From: Lysobacteraceae bacterium NML95-0200
GTDB taxonomy: Bacteria > Pseudomonadota > Gammaproteobacteria > Xanthomonadales > Xanthomonadaceae
NCBI GenBank assembly: GCA_002798255.1
Contig: NWQQ01000021.1
Span: 247,422 to 311,421, forward strand
Length of the DNA stretch: 64,000 bases
Direction: 5' to 3'
Below, one piece after another: positions 55,613-63,652 of the stretch (position 1 is the first letter of the stretch; the number at the start of each line of letters is the position of its first letter). The translations under genes were made by a program, and so were the position numbers. A model generated the notes under the pieces. It made no database searches. It worked only from the letters and a program-made list of their open reading frames with translations, and was not told the origin of the DNA.

Positions 55613-55652
55613 GGAAACCGGATTGCCTACAGACGAGCACTGACCGGTTTCC
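55613..55652 (-). terminator. Long-loop inverted repeat after the 55673 gene
   Basis: Nine-base arms ggaaaccgg (55613-55621) and ccggtttcc (55644-55652) with a 22-base loop, 20 bases past the stop of the minus-strand gene. No T-run, so termination is uncertain. Confidence 0.3.
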
Positions 55653-55672
55653 CTCACAACCCTGCTGCAAAG

Positions 55673-56074
55673 TCAGAGCTCACCGCGCACATAGCGGCGT
55701 GCGTAGTCGTCATAGACCCGATAATTGCCACGGCGGTCATAACGCGGGTCGTAATACTCAACCCGGCAAATACCGCGGCTATCACAACGGGTATAGCGAT
55801 CGTAACCGCGGCGGTAATAGCCACCTCCATCACGGCCTATCACGCGGTAGTACAGCGCCTGCCCGGCAGGATCACGCTCAATATGCAGCTTCTCACGGCG
55901 ACCATCATCGCTATAACGGTAATAAGGCTGGCCGCCACGCATCACTACATCGGCTTCATCCACATACTCACGCTCCTCATCCTGCACCTGCTGCGCCGAT
56001 GCTGCTTGCGGCAGGGCAAAGACAGCAGTGATAGCCAATACAACGCCTGCAATCCAGCGATTCCCCATATTCAT
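55673..56074 (-). CDS. Uncharacterised exported Tyr/Arg/Asp-rich protein
   Basis: 133 residues. AGGAGA precedes ATG 56074 by seven bases. Signal peptide (WIAGVVLAITAVFALPQAAS, cut after ASA). The mature protein is rich in Tyr, Arg and Asp (RYSDDGRREKLHIERD, YYRRGYDRYTRCDSRG), with two Cys. Such sequences occur in xanthomonad envelope proteins of unknown role. No domain recognised. Confidence 0.78.
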   Translation of the reverse strand: MNMGNRWIAGVVLAITAVFALPQAASAQQVQDEEREYVDEADVVMRGGQPYYRYSDDGRREKLHIERDPAGQALYYRVIGRDGGGYYRRGYDRYTRCDSRGICRVEYYDPRYDRRGNYRVYDDYARRYVRGEL

Positions 56075-56147
56075 CAGATTCTCTCCTGCTGTTTGGAATG
56101 GCCGCCCACTCGGCCTGACCAACACATTGCCACTACCGGCATGAACG

Positions 56148-56855
56148 CTACCCGACCAATGCCGCAATCGCCCCCGGAATTTCCGATGCCTGCTGCAACA
56201 CCCGCAATCGCGGATGGTCAGGATCAACCCCGGCCTCTTGCTCGTGCACCCAAGTCAGGTGATAGGGGATATGCAGCCCCCAGGCACCCAGCGCCAGCAA
56301 TGGCGCAATATCCGAGCGCAAGGAATTGCCGACCATCACGAACTCTGCCGGGCTCACGCCGAACTCGCCCAGCAAACGGCGATAGGTAGGCGGGTCTTTT
56401 TCGCTGACGATTTCAATACGCCCAAACCAGCGCGCCAGCCCGGATTCGCGCACTTTGGCTTCCTGGTGAAACAAGTCCCCCTTGGTAATCAGCACGATAG
56501 CGTGCCGCTCCGCCACTGCGGCAACCGCATCGGCCACGCCCGGCAAAAGCTCCACCGGATGTTGCAACAGGCCTTTGCACAACTCAACGATGCGGTGAAT
56601 ATCCAGTGCACTGATTTTGCCGCCGGTGATTTCGATGGCAGCCTCAATCATCGAAAGCGCCATGCCTTTCGCGCCATAGCCGAACAGCGCCAGATTGCGT
56701 TTTTCCACCGCATACAGGCGCGCGCCGACATCATCGAGATTCACATAGTGGCTGACAATGGCGCGAAACTCGGCCTCTGCCGCACGGTAATAATCTTCGC
56801 TTCTCCAGAGCGTGTCGTCGGCATCAAAACCGACCATCCGTATACTACCTCTCAT
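56148..56855 (-). CDS. HAD-superfamily hydrolase
   Basis: 235 residues. Motif I GFDADDTLW (nucleophile Asp and general acid Asp), motif II VLITKGD, motif III Lys in the VSEKDPPTY region, motif IV MVGNSLRSDI with acidic metal ligand. A helical cap lies between motifs I and II. Substrate unknown; YjjG-like or phosphoglycolate phosphatase-like activity is possible. ATG 56837, six codons downstream, is an alternative start. Confidence 0.9.
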   Translation of the reverse strand: MRGSIRMVGFDADDTLWRSEDYYRAAEAEFRAIVSHYVNLDDVGARLYAVEKRNLALFGYGAKGMALSMIEAAIEITGGKISALDIHRIVELCKGLLQHPVELLPGVADAVAAVAERHAIVLITKGDLFHQEAKVRESGLARWFGRIEIVSEKDPPTYRRLLGEFGVSPAEFVMVGNSLRSDIAPLLALGAWGLHIPYHLTWVHEQEAGVDPDHPRLRVLQQASEIPGAIAALVG

Positions 56856-56966
56856 TTCATCAGCCTATTCCCAACAAACGGATACTTTCCGTTCACATCA
56901 AGACACCATGCCATGCGCAATCTTCTGAAAGCCACATTTTACTTCCCCAGCTACCATAGCAAGCCC

Positions 56967-57959
56967 TCACCGCAGAATCTTGGCAAATCCGGACGGCAAG
57001 TGCTTGAGCAAGCCTACATCTTGAAGTCGCTGGCAAATTTTCGGGTTTCCCTGCAACAGCTCAAATAACTGCTGCTTACATTCTTCGGAAGCTTTTGAAA
57101 AATCTCCCATATTTCGCGCAAAACGCAGATAGTTGAGCAGACACAATCCCAATGCCCATTGGTTTCCACTATTCCGTACCCGGTCAATACCACAACGATA
57201 AAACGATTCACACCTTGGCGCGAGGTCGGCAACGACCAATCGTGCCATCAGTCTGCCATCCTTCTCACCTTCCTTGCGAATGGCCGCAACATTGTCCAGC
57301 CAAAACTGGCCAAGATAGGCAAAGTCATTCCCCGATACACTGACATCCAGCTCCTCACCATAGTCGCTGGCAAGTGCATGCCACTGCATGACTTGTCGCA
57401 CACTGACTACATTCGACTCCAGCAGCAGGTGCAGACACCAGGCCAGGCGGCGCACAAGTCCCTGAATACGCTGCGGATTCCAGCGCAACAAAGCACCAAA
57501 TAATGCGGATTCAAAATGCAGCAACAACTTGTTGAGCAAGCTTCTGTCAAGAGAAACGCCTTCAAACACAGCCCGGCGTGCATCCATCACTGCCTGCATG
57601 GCAAATACTTGATGCTGTTCGCACCAGGCCTCCAAGTCCACCCCACCCCTTCTCAACAAAGGCTCAATACCTGCAGCCATTATCTTGCTGCCATTTTCTT
57701 CTTCCATCCGTGACAACAAAACACCAATAGCTGGCAACAAACCCGGGACATATTCTGCGTCGGCAGATACGGCAATCCCCCGCAATATTTGCCAAGCCAT
57801 TTTGCTGTTGCCAAGCTCCTGCTGCAAACGGGCACTCTTGAGCGCCAACAACCAGCGCATCTGCCGACTTGGTAAAAACATTGAAGTCCGCTGTTCGCTC
57901 AGATGGGCAAGCGCATTCTCGTAATAGCCTGAAAAAGCAAAGGCATCAACCTTTAACAA
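56967..57959 (-). CDS. C-terminal helical-repeat part of a split regulator
   Basis: 330 residues with only a TTG at 57959 and no ribosome site, which is what a fragment would look like. Translation is almost all helix with TPR-like spacing (YYENALAHLSEQ, QQELGNSKMAWQILRGIAV, ALGLCLLNYLRFARNMGDF). The frame stays open upstream to the G-run at 58056-58067 (LLAAGRDVARLDELLALLEA) and ends at a stop just before it. Removing one base of the run joins it to the gene at 57982-58485. I treat the two as one gene, with the C-terminal part as an effector or ligand-sensing module. No family name can be given. Confidence 0.7.
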   Translation of the reverse strand: MLKVDAFAFSGYYENALAHLSEQRTSMFLPSRQMRWLLALKSARLQQELGNSKMAWQILRGIAVSADAEYVPGLLPAIGVLLSRMEEENGSKIMAAGIEPLLRRGGVDLEAWCEQHQVFAMQAVMDARRAVFEGVSLDRSLLNKLLLHFESALFGALLRWNPQRIQGLVRRLAWCLHLLLESNVVSVRQVMQWHALASDYGEELDVSVSGNDFAYLGQFWLDNVAAIRKEGEKDGRLMARLVVADLAPRCESFYRCGIDRVRNSGNQWALGLCLLNYLRFARNMGDFSKASEECKQQLFELLQGNPKICQRLQDVGLLKHLPSGFAKILR

Positions 57960-57981
57960 AGCCTCCAGGAGCGCCAGTAAC

Positions 57982-58485
57982 TCATCCAGGCGAGCAACAT
58001 CCCGGCCAGCGGCAAGTAAAGGAATTTCCCCAAAACAAAAACCAACCTCCCCAACGGGGGGGGGGGGACTCTACCATAAAAATAACATCAAAGCCATGCC
58101 TTAATTGCCACGGCCCCACTGTCATCTTTCGCGGCTCGCTCACAATAGTGATGGCTCGCCCCAATATGTCCAACACGTTTTTCACATCCTGGACAATTCG
58201 TCCTGCACGCACTCGACACAAGGCTGTCTGCCCTTGGGAGGCTCTATTTCCCTTGTGTCCGCAGTTTTCCAGCATGGCATGAGTCACCCCCTCATTCCGA
58301 CTTTTTGCCACAACCAAAAGCGTCAGAAAGGCTGCAGAACGCTCCCTCCGAAACCGGATAACCCGGCCACACGATAAGCGCAGGCAGTTTTCCGGCACAT
58401 CGATCAAAACCCGCAAGACCGGATCATCTAAACCTTGACTTCTAGCTGAATAAGCTGAGCCGAGCATGCCTTCAGTTTTTTCCAT
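57982..58485 (-). CDS. N-terminal winged-helix-like part of a split regulator
   Basis: 167 residues as sequenced. The first ~135 look like a winged-helix DNA-binding domain of the OmpR/SARP type: LRVLIDVPENCLRLSCGRVI, FLTLLVVAKSRNEGVTHAML, a recognition-helix-like CRVRAGRIVQDVKNVLDIL, and ITIVSEPRKMTVGPWQL as the wing. After the poly-C run the frame continues as an Arg/Trp/Phe/Cys-rich sequence of 30 residues with no protein-like character. With 11 C (or 14) the frame would continue into the helical-repeat part, giving 505 residues. It is divergent from the membrane/GTPase genes at 58645 and is their likely regulator. Confidence 0.7.
   Translation of the reverse strand: MEKTEGMLGSAYSARSQGLDDPVLRVLIDVPENCLRLSCGRVIRFRRERSAAFLTLLVVAKSRNEGVTHAMLENCGHKGNRASQGQTALCRVRAGRIVQDVKNVLDILGRAITIVSEPRKMTVGPWQLRHGFDVIFMVESPPPRWGGWFLFWGNSFTCRWPGCCSPG
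58056..58067 (-). repeat. G12 homopolymer inside the regulator gene (putative phase switch)
   Basis: Twelve consecutive G on the plus strand (C on the coding strand). With 12 the regulator ORF is out of frame; with 11 or 14 it is in frame from 58485 to 56967. Such runs slip during replication and are classical phase-variation switches. An indel error in sequencing is the alternative. Confidence 0.9.
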
Positions 58486-58547
58486 ACCCCCTCGTATGCG
58501 AAAACCATAGTGACTGACAGAAATATCAGCTAGAAGCTATCAATGCA

Positions 58548-58567
58548 CTTGTGACACCTGTTACAAG
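58548..58567. promoter_or_regulatory. Candidate operator in the divergent intergenic region
   Basis: cttgtgaca (58548-58556) and tgttacaag (58559-58567) form an inverted repeat with eight of nine positions paired and a two-base spacer. It lies between the regulator start (58485) and the start of the membrane protein gene (58645), and also reads as two TGTnACA half-sites. Binding by the split regulator is inference. Confidence 0.5.
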
Positions 58568-58644
58568 CACATCAATCATGAACAAATGCAAAATGCATAA
58601 CAGACATCCTGCTGTCAACATCTCCTTGCACCAACTTGCCTACC

Positions 58645-59769
58645 ATGAAAACCAACAATCAACCCTCTCCAATGTTCCGGGCAACTGCCTACGCCATCTC
58701 CTTCATCATCTTCATTGTTGCCGCTTACAACACTGCCCGTGGAGTTGCGGCCATGGATCTGCTCGACTCGGGCATGACCGGCGGGGTGATTTTTGCATCC
58801 GCACTTTTGGCCTTTACCAGCCTCAGCTTTATCGTCGCCATGGAAGCCAGCGGCTCACGCCGCGGCATCGCCTTCGGGCTTTTCATTTTGTTTGCCTGCC
58901 TCAACCTGATTTGCAATTTCAATGCACTCTGGCCGCCATACAGCGGTCGCACCACCTTGGTACAAGAAGCTGAAGCACTGCATATCCGCCTGGATGAATT
59001 CAAGGCACACGCCACTGCACATCTGTATACCGAGCAAGAGCGCACCAAAATTAACACTGTTATCAATAAGGCTGAAGCCATGGCTCAGCAAATACGGGAA
59101 AAAGGCTGGGGGCCTGAGGCTGAAAAACAACGCCGGGAGCTTGAGCAATTGGTTGGCGCCGAACTCCACGCCCTGCCATCGCTGTTAAACGCCCCTAATC
59201 AAGAGCACCTGATTAAGAGTGCCGAAGAATACAAAAACAATGTGATTTCACTGGCTTATGCTCGCTTGAATAAGCCAACCCAAGTCCAACAGAGCGGTAA
59301 AATCTTCGAAATAGTCAATACACATCAGGAAAACCTGAAGGCCGTCGCTGATGAATTGAAAACCAACTCTGGCGAGCTCAGCCTTCAGGAGGGCAAGGAT
59401 GCCTCCAGCATCATTACCGCTGCCGTCTCCGACTACAACAGCCTCTGCGCCTCTACCAAGCAGATTCTGGGACAACCCGAGTTCCGCTGCGACGCCCAGC
59501 AAAGCACCAAAACCCGGCGACTGCCCGCAGAGGCCGAATACCATTCCATCGCCCAGGATTACGGCAGCCTGCAATTCACCATGGACTCGGCCGCCCAGGC
59601 TGCAGGCAAAAACAAATGGAACCTGTTCTTTGTCCTGCTCATTTGCCTGTTCATTGATGTCCTGATTCCCGTGGGTCTTTACCTCCTGGGTCGTAAGCGT
59701 GCCCCCGAACCTGAAGCACCCAAAGCCCGCGTCAACAACGGCCCTGTCCGCAGCATTGACGGCCTTTGA
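58645..59769 (+). CDS. Four-span membrane protein with cytoplasmic coiled coil, IDGL tail
   Basis: 374 residues from ATG 58645. Three spans at about 10-32, 44-64 and 70-92, a helical charged region (about 100-320; ERTKINTVINKAEAMAQQIR, AEKQRRELEQLVGAEL), a fourth span near 325-350 (FFVLLICLFIDVLIPVGLYL), then a basic tail ending RSIDGL-COOH. No family recognised. First gene of the island operon, divergent from the split regulator. The tail resembles those of the two DUF805 proteins. The helical loop could detect or present a membrane signal, but no motif identifies it. Confidence 0.82.
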   Translation: MKTNNQPSPMFRATAYAISFIIFIVAAYNTARGVAAMDLLDSGMTGGVIFASALLAFTSLSFIVAMEASGSRRGIAFGLFILFACLNLICNFNALWPPYSGRTTLVQEAEALHIRLDEFKAHATAHLYTEQERTKINTVINKAEAMAQQIREKGWGPEAEKQRRELEQLVGAELHALPSLLNAPNQEHLIKSAEEYKNNVISLAYARLNKPTQVQQSGKIFEIVNTHQENLKAVADELKTNSGELSLQEGKDASSIITAAVSDYNSLCASTKQILGQPEFRCDAQQSTKTRRLPAEAEYHSIAQDYGSLQFTMDSAAQAAGKNKWNLFFVLLICLFIDVLIPVGLYLLGRKRAPEPEAPKARVNNGPVRSIDGL

Positions 59770-59812
59770 TGGCATCGACAACCGAATTCGAACCCATTTC
59801 CCAGGAACTCTC

Positions 59813-60836
59813 ATGAACAACGAAAACATCATCTACGACACCCCGGCCACCCCCATGGATTATGGTCAAAGCCTGGATATTTCCGAATCGCAATGGCTAC
59901 AGGTATTGCAACGCCTCAATACCAACTTTGTTTTCCTGTTTGGTCGCCGCGCTGCCGGCAAGTCAGCAATTCTCTCTTCATTGCTGCATACCGGCACACT
60001 GGGCAATATCATGGATACTGGCGTGGTATTCCAGAAAAACCTTGCCCATTACAACCTCGCCCACAACATGGGTGACCCGGAAATTGCCGAAGTTTTCAGC
60101 AATTTACAAATCCAGAGCAATGCCACTTGGGATAGCCTGTGTGATTGCTTCCAATGGAATGGCCGTACCCAAAGCAGCAGTGGCTTTCTGCCTGCCCGTA
60201 CCGCTGCAGGGCGCCCTCCCCTGCTACTGGATGGCACACTGACCCCAACTGCCAACCCCCATGCGCCTGAGCTCAATATTACCCTGCTGGAAGTCGCCGG
60301 CGAGGTGCTACAAGACGGCGTCAGCAAGGGCAATATGCCATCCAATGTTGATATTTATTTTCGCGCCCAGAATATCTCCAAAACCTTCCTCATCCTGGTG
60401 CCATTTACCGATACCCAGCAGGATGATGCATTAATCAGTAGCTGGCTAGGCAATATGCTGGCGCGCAATCCGATGGCGAGCAATTGCCCAATTATCCTGC
60501 TGCTGACCAAATGGGATGCCAACCCCCGCGCCGAACTGCAAGACCCGAGCGTCGTGGTCCAGCAAACCATGGTGCAGACTTACAACCGCTTGCAGCACTT
60601 TCCCGACTTCCGCATCGACGCATTCTCAATTGGCCTGATTGAGCAAATGCAAACCCAGCACCGGGATGCCAACGGCCAATTCATCAATGGCCCCTATACC
60701 CAAACAAAACCTCGACCTGCAATCGGCACAGCGGCTATGGAATGCCCTATATCGCTCCTTTGCCGGGGTCGGACTGTCTCCGCCTCCACCGCTACCACCA
60801 AAGAAAGGGCTCTTTGAAAAGCTTTTTGGCGGCTGA
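59813..60836 (+). CDS. GTPase-like P-loop protein, frameshifted near the 3' end
   Basis: As sequenced the frame runs 59813-60817 (334 residues). Motifs: G1 GRRAAGKS (44-51), G3-like EVAGE (160-164), G4 TKWD (232-235), which together suggest a TRAFAC-type or double-GTPase-like fold rather than an ATPase. From about residue 297 the translation becomes non-protein-like, while the +1 frame reads LQSAQRLWNALYRSFAGVGL then a Pro-rich tail and stops at 60834-60836, overlapping the next start (TGATG). So the intact gene should end at 60836; one extra base near 60695-60711 (for example the AAAA run) would explain it. Sequencing error, mutation or programmed +1 shift are alternatives. AGGA lies six bases before the ATG. 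Confidence 0.8.
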
Positions 60837-62455
60837 TGGCAATACGGAAACACACCATGATTTACCTTTCTATCATCGGCACCCCCGATGGCTACAAAGG
60901 CTTTAACCTTCAACGCACTCCGGAAGGCAGCTTGCGCATTAGCGAGCTGCCCTCCGAAAGCGAAACAGCCCTGGCGTTGGGGCATGAACTACACTTCGAT
61001 GGCCAGCAGCGGATTTATACATTTCAGGCATCAGCTGCAAAGTCACGGCAGCCCGCATTTTTCCAGTATGGGTTATTGCAGCCTGCCATCGGCTTCAGCG
61101 ACCGCGGCGGACAGTATCTAGGAGTTAGCCTGCGCAGTAATGCAGCACTTAATCCTTCTAGCGCCTACGAGCTACTGGGAGAGCTGCTCGATGCCCTGGC
61201 CAGCAAACTATTGTCCGATGGCACCCGTTTCCAGACCGGACAATTCAACAGAAATATCCTTGGCCAAGCCGCCGCAGCATTTTTTTCGAAGCTCGAAGCC
61301 CTGACCAGGCTATCAGAAAAACCAGCAACAGACATCAGCTCCACCATTAGCGGGCAATGGGCTATTCCCCTGCCTGAAATCAATACCGGCACATTATTGG
61401 ATGCACTCGGCAAGTATTGTTTTCATCCCGAAACCGGCTGGCGCAACGGGAGATTTGCCTTTATCACCAAGCGGCACCAACTTGCAGGGCTATGGCAGCT
61501 AGTGCAACCAAGCAGCCAAAATCTTGAGCCACCAAGCAAACAGGGTACAAAAAAAACCAACGCCAACAAGCAAGACAATAAAACTCCAGAGCAGCCTTAC
61601 CCGCCTAGAGTCACCGGTAGCAAGCAAACTCCCGAATATCCACAGCCGCCTTATCACGAGACACCTGCAGGAAGTGGCAGGGGTGCATCATCACCCGACC
61701 TCTATGGAAAAGCTGCACCCGACACCATACCCCCTTCACATCTTGGGCAGCCCACGAGTGGAAAAGCCATCCGTCAGCCGGGTTTCGACAATACCGGAGA
61801 GTCTCCGATATGGCCTGAAATCACTGAGTCCAGCCGACATACGGCTGCATCAAAGCGCCCATTTCCATACCAATGGCTAGTGCTGGGCAGCATTGCCATT
61901 GCCAGCCTTGCTGTTATTGCACTCCTCATTATCAAGCCAGGCCCAGAAGATACCCAAATAAATCCTGATGAAACTACAGAAGAAACGCCACCTAAAAATA
62001 CAGTCATAAACGCTGACAGCAATATTCTTGCACTGGAAGAAAAAATTATCGAATTGAAAAATATAGCAGAACAGAAAGCCAATGAGGCCCAAGCAGCATT
62101 TGAAAAGGCCAAAAACAGCAAAACCCCGGCGGAAGCCTCCAAAGCTGCCGATGAGGCACAGGTAGCCGCACAGGCAGCCAAAACGACTAATGATACCGCT
62201 CATAAAATCCACGAACGCATGCAACTGGAGTTGAATACAACAAAAAATGCCGCACAAAAGGCAGAGGAATATGCAAAAGAAGCCACTGAAATCGCCAAAC
62301 AAAAATCTACGCCCCCACCAAAAAATGAAGCCCCAAATAGAACACAGCCTCGCAACACCAGCGAAAAACCAGAGTCACCTTCCATAAACCTCGAGATACC
62401 ACCTGTCACCAAGTTAGAAACAGATAGCCCTAAGCTAACACTAGAGAGGAAATGA
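60836..62455 (+). CDS. Single-span protein with conserved-looking N-domain, Pro-rich linker and coiled coil
   Basis: 539 residues. N-terminal globular domain (about 1-215; IYLSIIGTPDGYKGFNLQRT, FFQYGLLQPAIGFSDRGGQY, then FSKLEALTRLS), a Pro/Ser/Gln-rich disordered linker (about 220-340), one membrane span (about 345-366, PYQWLVLGSIAIASLAVIAL), and an Ala/Glu/Lys coiled coil (about 395-500) followed by another Pro-rich end. The start shares a base with the GTPase stop, so the two are coupled; the architecture suggests an adaptor or effector for the GTPase. The N-domain recalls GTPase-associated conflict-system domains, but I cannot confirm that. An ATG at 60857 is an alternative start. Confidence 0.82.
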   Translation: MAIRKHTMIYLSIIGTPDGYKGFNLQRTPEGSLRISELPSESETALALGHELHFDGQQRIYTFQASAAKSRQPAFFQYGLLQPAIGFSDRGGQYLGVSLRSNAALNPSSAYELLGELLDALASKLLSDGTRFQTGQFNRNILGQAAAAFFSKLEALTRLSEKPATDISSTISGQWAIPLPEINTGTLLDALGKYCFHPETGWRNGRFAFITKRHQLAGLWQLVQPSSQNLEPPSKQGTKKTNANKQDNKTPEQPYPPRVTGSKQTPEYPQPPYHETPAGSGRGASSPDLYGKAAPDTIPPSHLGQPTSGKAIRQPGFDNTGESPIWPEITESSRHTAASKRPFPYQWLVLGSIAIASLAVIALLIIKPGPEDTQINPDETTEETPPKNTVINADSNILALEEKIIELKNIAEQKANEAQAAFEKAKNSKTPAEASKAADEAQVAAQAAKTTNDTAHKIHERMQLELNTTKNAAQKAEEYAKEATEIAKQKSTPPPKNEAPNRTQPRNTSEKPESPSINLEIPPVTKLETDSPKLTLERK

Positions 62456-62901
62456 AGATGAAAATTTTTAGCTTTTCAGGCCGTGCACGGCGCTCAGAGA
62501 CACTTACCCTTCTATTCATATATGCCATATTAAATGGGATCTACAGAGGGGCAGCTGCCTTCATATGGGGAGATGCCACAAGAACACCCGACATCGTGGC
62601 TCTGCCCGCAATAATTGTATTCTTTTTTCTATACATAATCCTGCTGGCCTCATTAGTTAGGCGCATGCATGACATCAACAAGTCCGGCTGGTTTGCCATT
62701 ATTCCTTTTGTAAGCTTTATCCTCAGCCTTTTCCCCGGCACACCCGGCCCCAACCGTTTTGGCCCTGACCCGAGAAATCCGGAAGCAAAGGAATCACAGC
62801 ATCCTGTGCAAGTGAATCAGCATCTGCCGCAACAGCGTGTATCACAGCATGGCACCCCCAAACGCCCTGTACAGCAGGGAAGAAACATTCCCGGCCTGTA
62901 A
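62452..62901 (+). CDS. DUF805 membrane protein, IPGL tail
   Basis: 149 residues. FSGRARRSETLTLLFIYAIL, LASLVRRMHDINKSGWFAII and PGPNRFGPDPRNP are DUF805 hallmarks; three to four spans. The C-terminal ~45 residues are a Gln/Pro/His-rich extension ending GRNIPGL-COOH. Start overlaps the upstream stop (ATGA). ATG 62458 is an equal alternative. DUF805 function is unknown. Confidence 0.88.
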   Translation: MKMKIFSFSGRARRSETLTLLFIYAILNGIYRGAAAFIWGDATRTPDIVALPAIIVFFFLYIILLASLVRRMHDINKSGWFAIIPFVSFILSLFPGTPGPNRFGPDPRNPEAKESQHPVQVNQHLPQQRVSQHGTPKRPVQQGRNIPGL

Positions 62902-62909
62902 TCAGTCCA

Positions 62910-62925
62910 GAGCCATGGATGGCTC
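62910..62925. repeat. Short hairpin with CATGGATG core
   Basis: gagccatggatggctc: seven-base arms around GG. The central eight bases equal those of the second hairpin of the array at 52252-52396, suggesting the same repeat family. Confidence 0.45.
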
Positions 62926-63075
62926 CCATAACGGGCGTACCATAGCAAACAACATTTTCGAATGATGGCTTTATATGTTCACGCACCCACAAACCAGGAC
63001 AAGAGCAAACCCAATCACATTACCCTGACCTGTCCCAGCTAGCGACACCAATTTCCAATACACAGAGACAAGCAT

Positions 63076-63642
63076 ATGCGCAACCCAAATAACCGATCCA
63101 AACTTGTCTGGAGCGCATTAAAAAAGACATTCCATTATCGCGGCCGTGCCTGCCGGCGCGAGTTCCTTAGCCTGATTTTTACAATAAATGCCCTGATATT
63201 CATGCTTTATCTTATCGGAGCCGCCCTGTCCATGACAGCAGACAAAATATCCATGGACGCCAGCCATGAATATTCCAGAATAATCGAATCCATGTCCGGC
63301 GAGGATATTGACAACAGCACAGAGGCCAAGAGGGCAGGAAAAGAGTTCATGGCTGCATTTGAAAAAAGAAGGCCTTTCGAGACTGCTGTTAGTTACATCA
63401 TCCTATTGGCAATTAGTATCTACGCCTTGTCCATATTGCCACTGCTTTCCTCTGCTGCACGCAGGGCTCACGATGTCGGCCATAGTGGCTGGCTGTTACT
63501 TATCCCATTCATGAACATATTTCTACTACTTGCCCCAGGCATGAAAGAAGAAAACCGCTTTGGGCCAAACCCAAGAACCAGCTGCCACCTTCCGGAAGCA
63601 ATAAAAACTCCCACTTCAAAAACACATATCCGCGGACTTTGA
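63076..63642 (+). CDS. Second DUF805 membrane protein, IRGL tail
   Basis: 188 residues. YRGRACRREFLSLIFTINAL, AARRAHDVGHSGWLLLIPFM and ENRFGPNPR mark DUF805. Unlike its neighbour it has a ~65-residue polar insert between spans 1 and 2 (DKISMDASHEYSRIIESMSG onward). The tail ends KTHIRGL-COOH. It is divergent from the first copy, so not a recent duplication. Separated from it by 174 bases that hold only the short hairpin. Confidence 0.87.
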   Translation: MRNPNNRSKLVWSALKKTFHYRGRACRREFLSLIFTINALIFMLYLIGAALSMTADKISMDASHEYSRIIESMSGEDIDNSTEAKRAGKEFMAAFEKRRPFETAVSYIILLAISIYALSILPLLSSAARRAHDVGHSGWLLLIPFMNIFLLLAPGMKEENRFGPNPRTSCHLPEAIKTPTSKTHIRGL

Positions 63643-63652
63643 GAACACCACC

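Noticed and set aside
62452..63642. Recent tandem duplication of the DUF805 gene
   Set aside because: The two proteins share hallmarks and tail motif but differ through most of their length, and one has a ~65-residue insert, so the paralogues are old or separately acquired.
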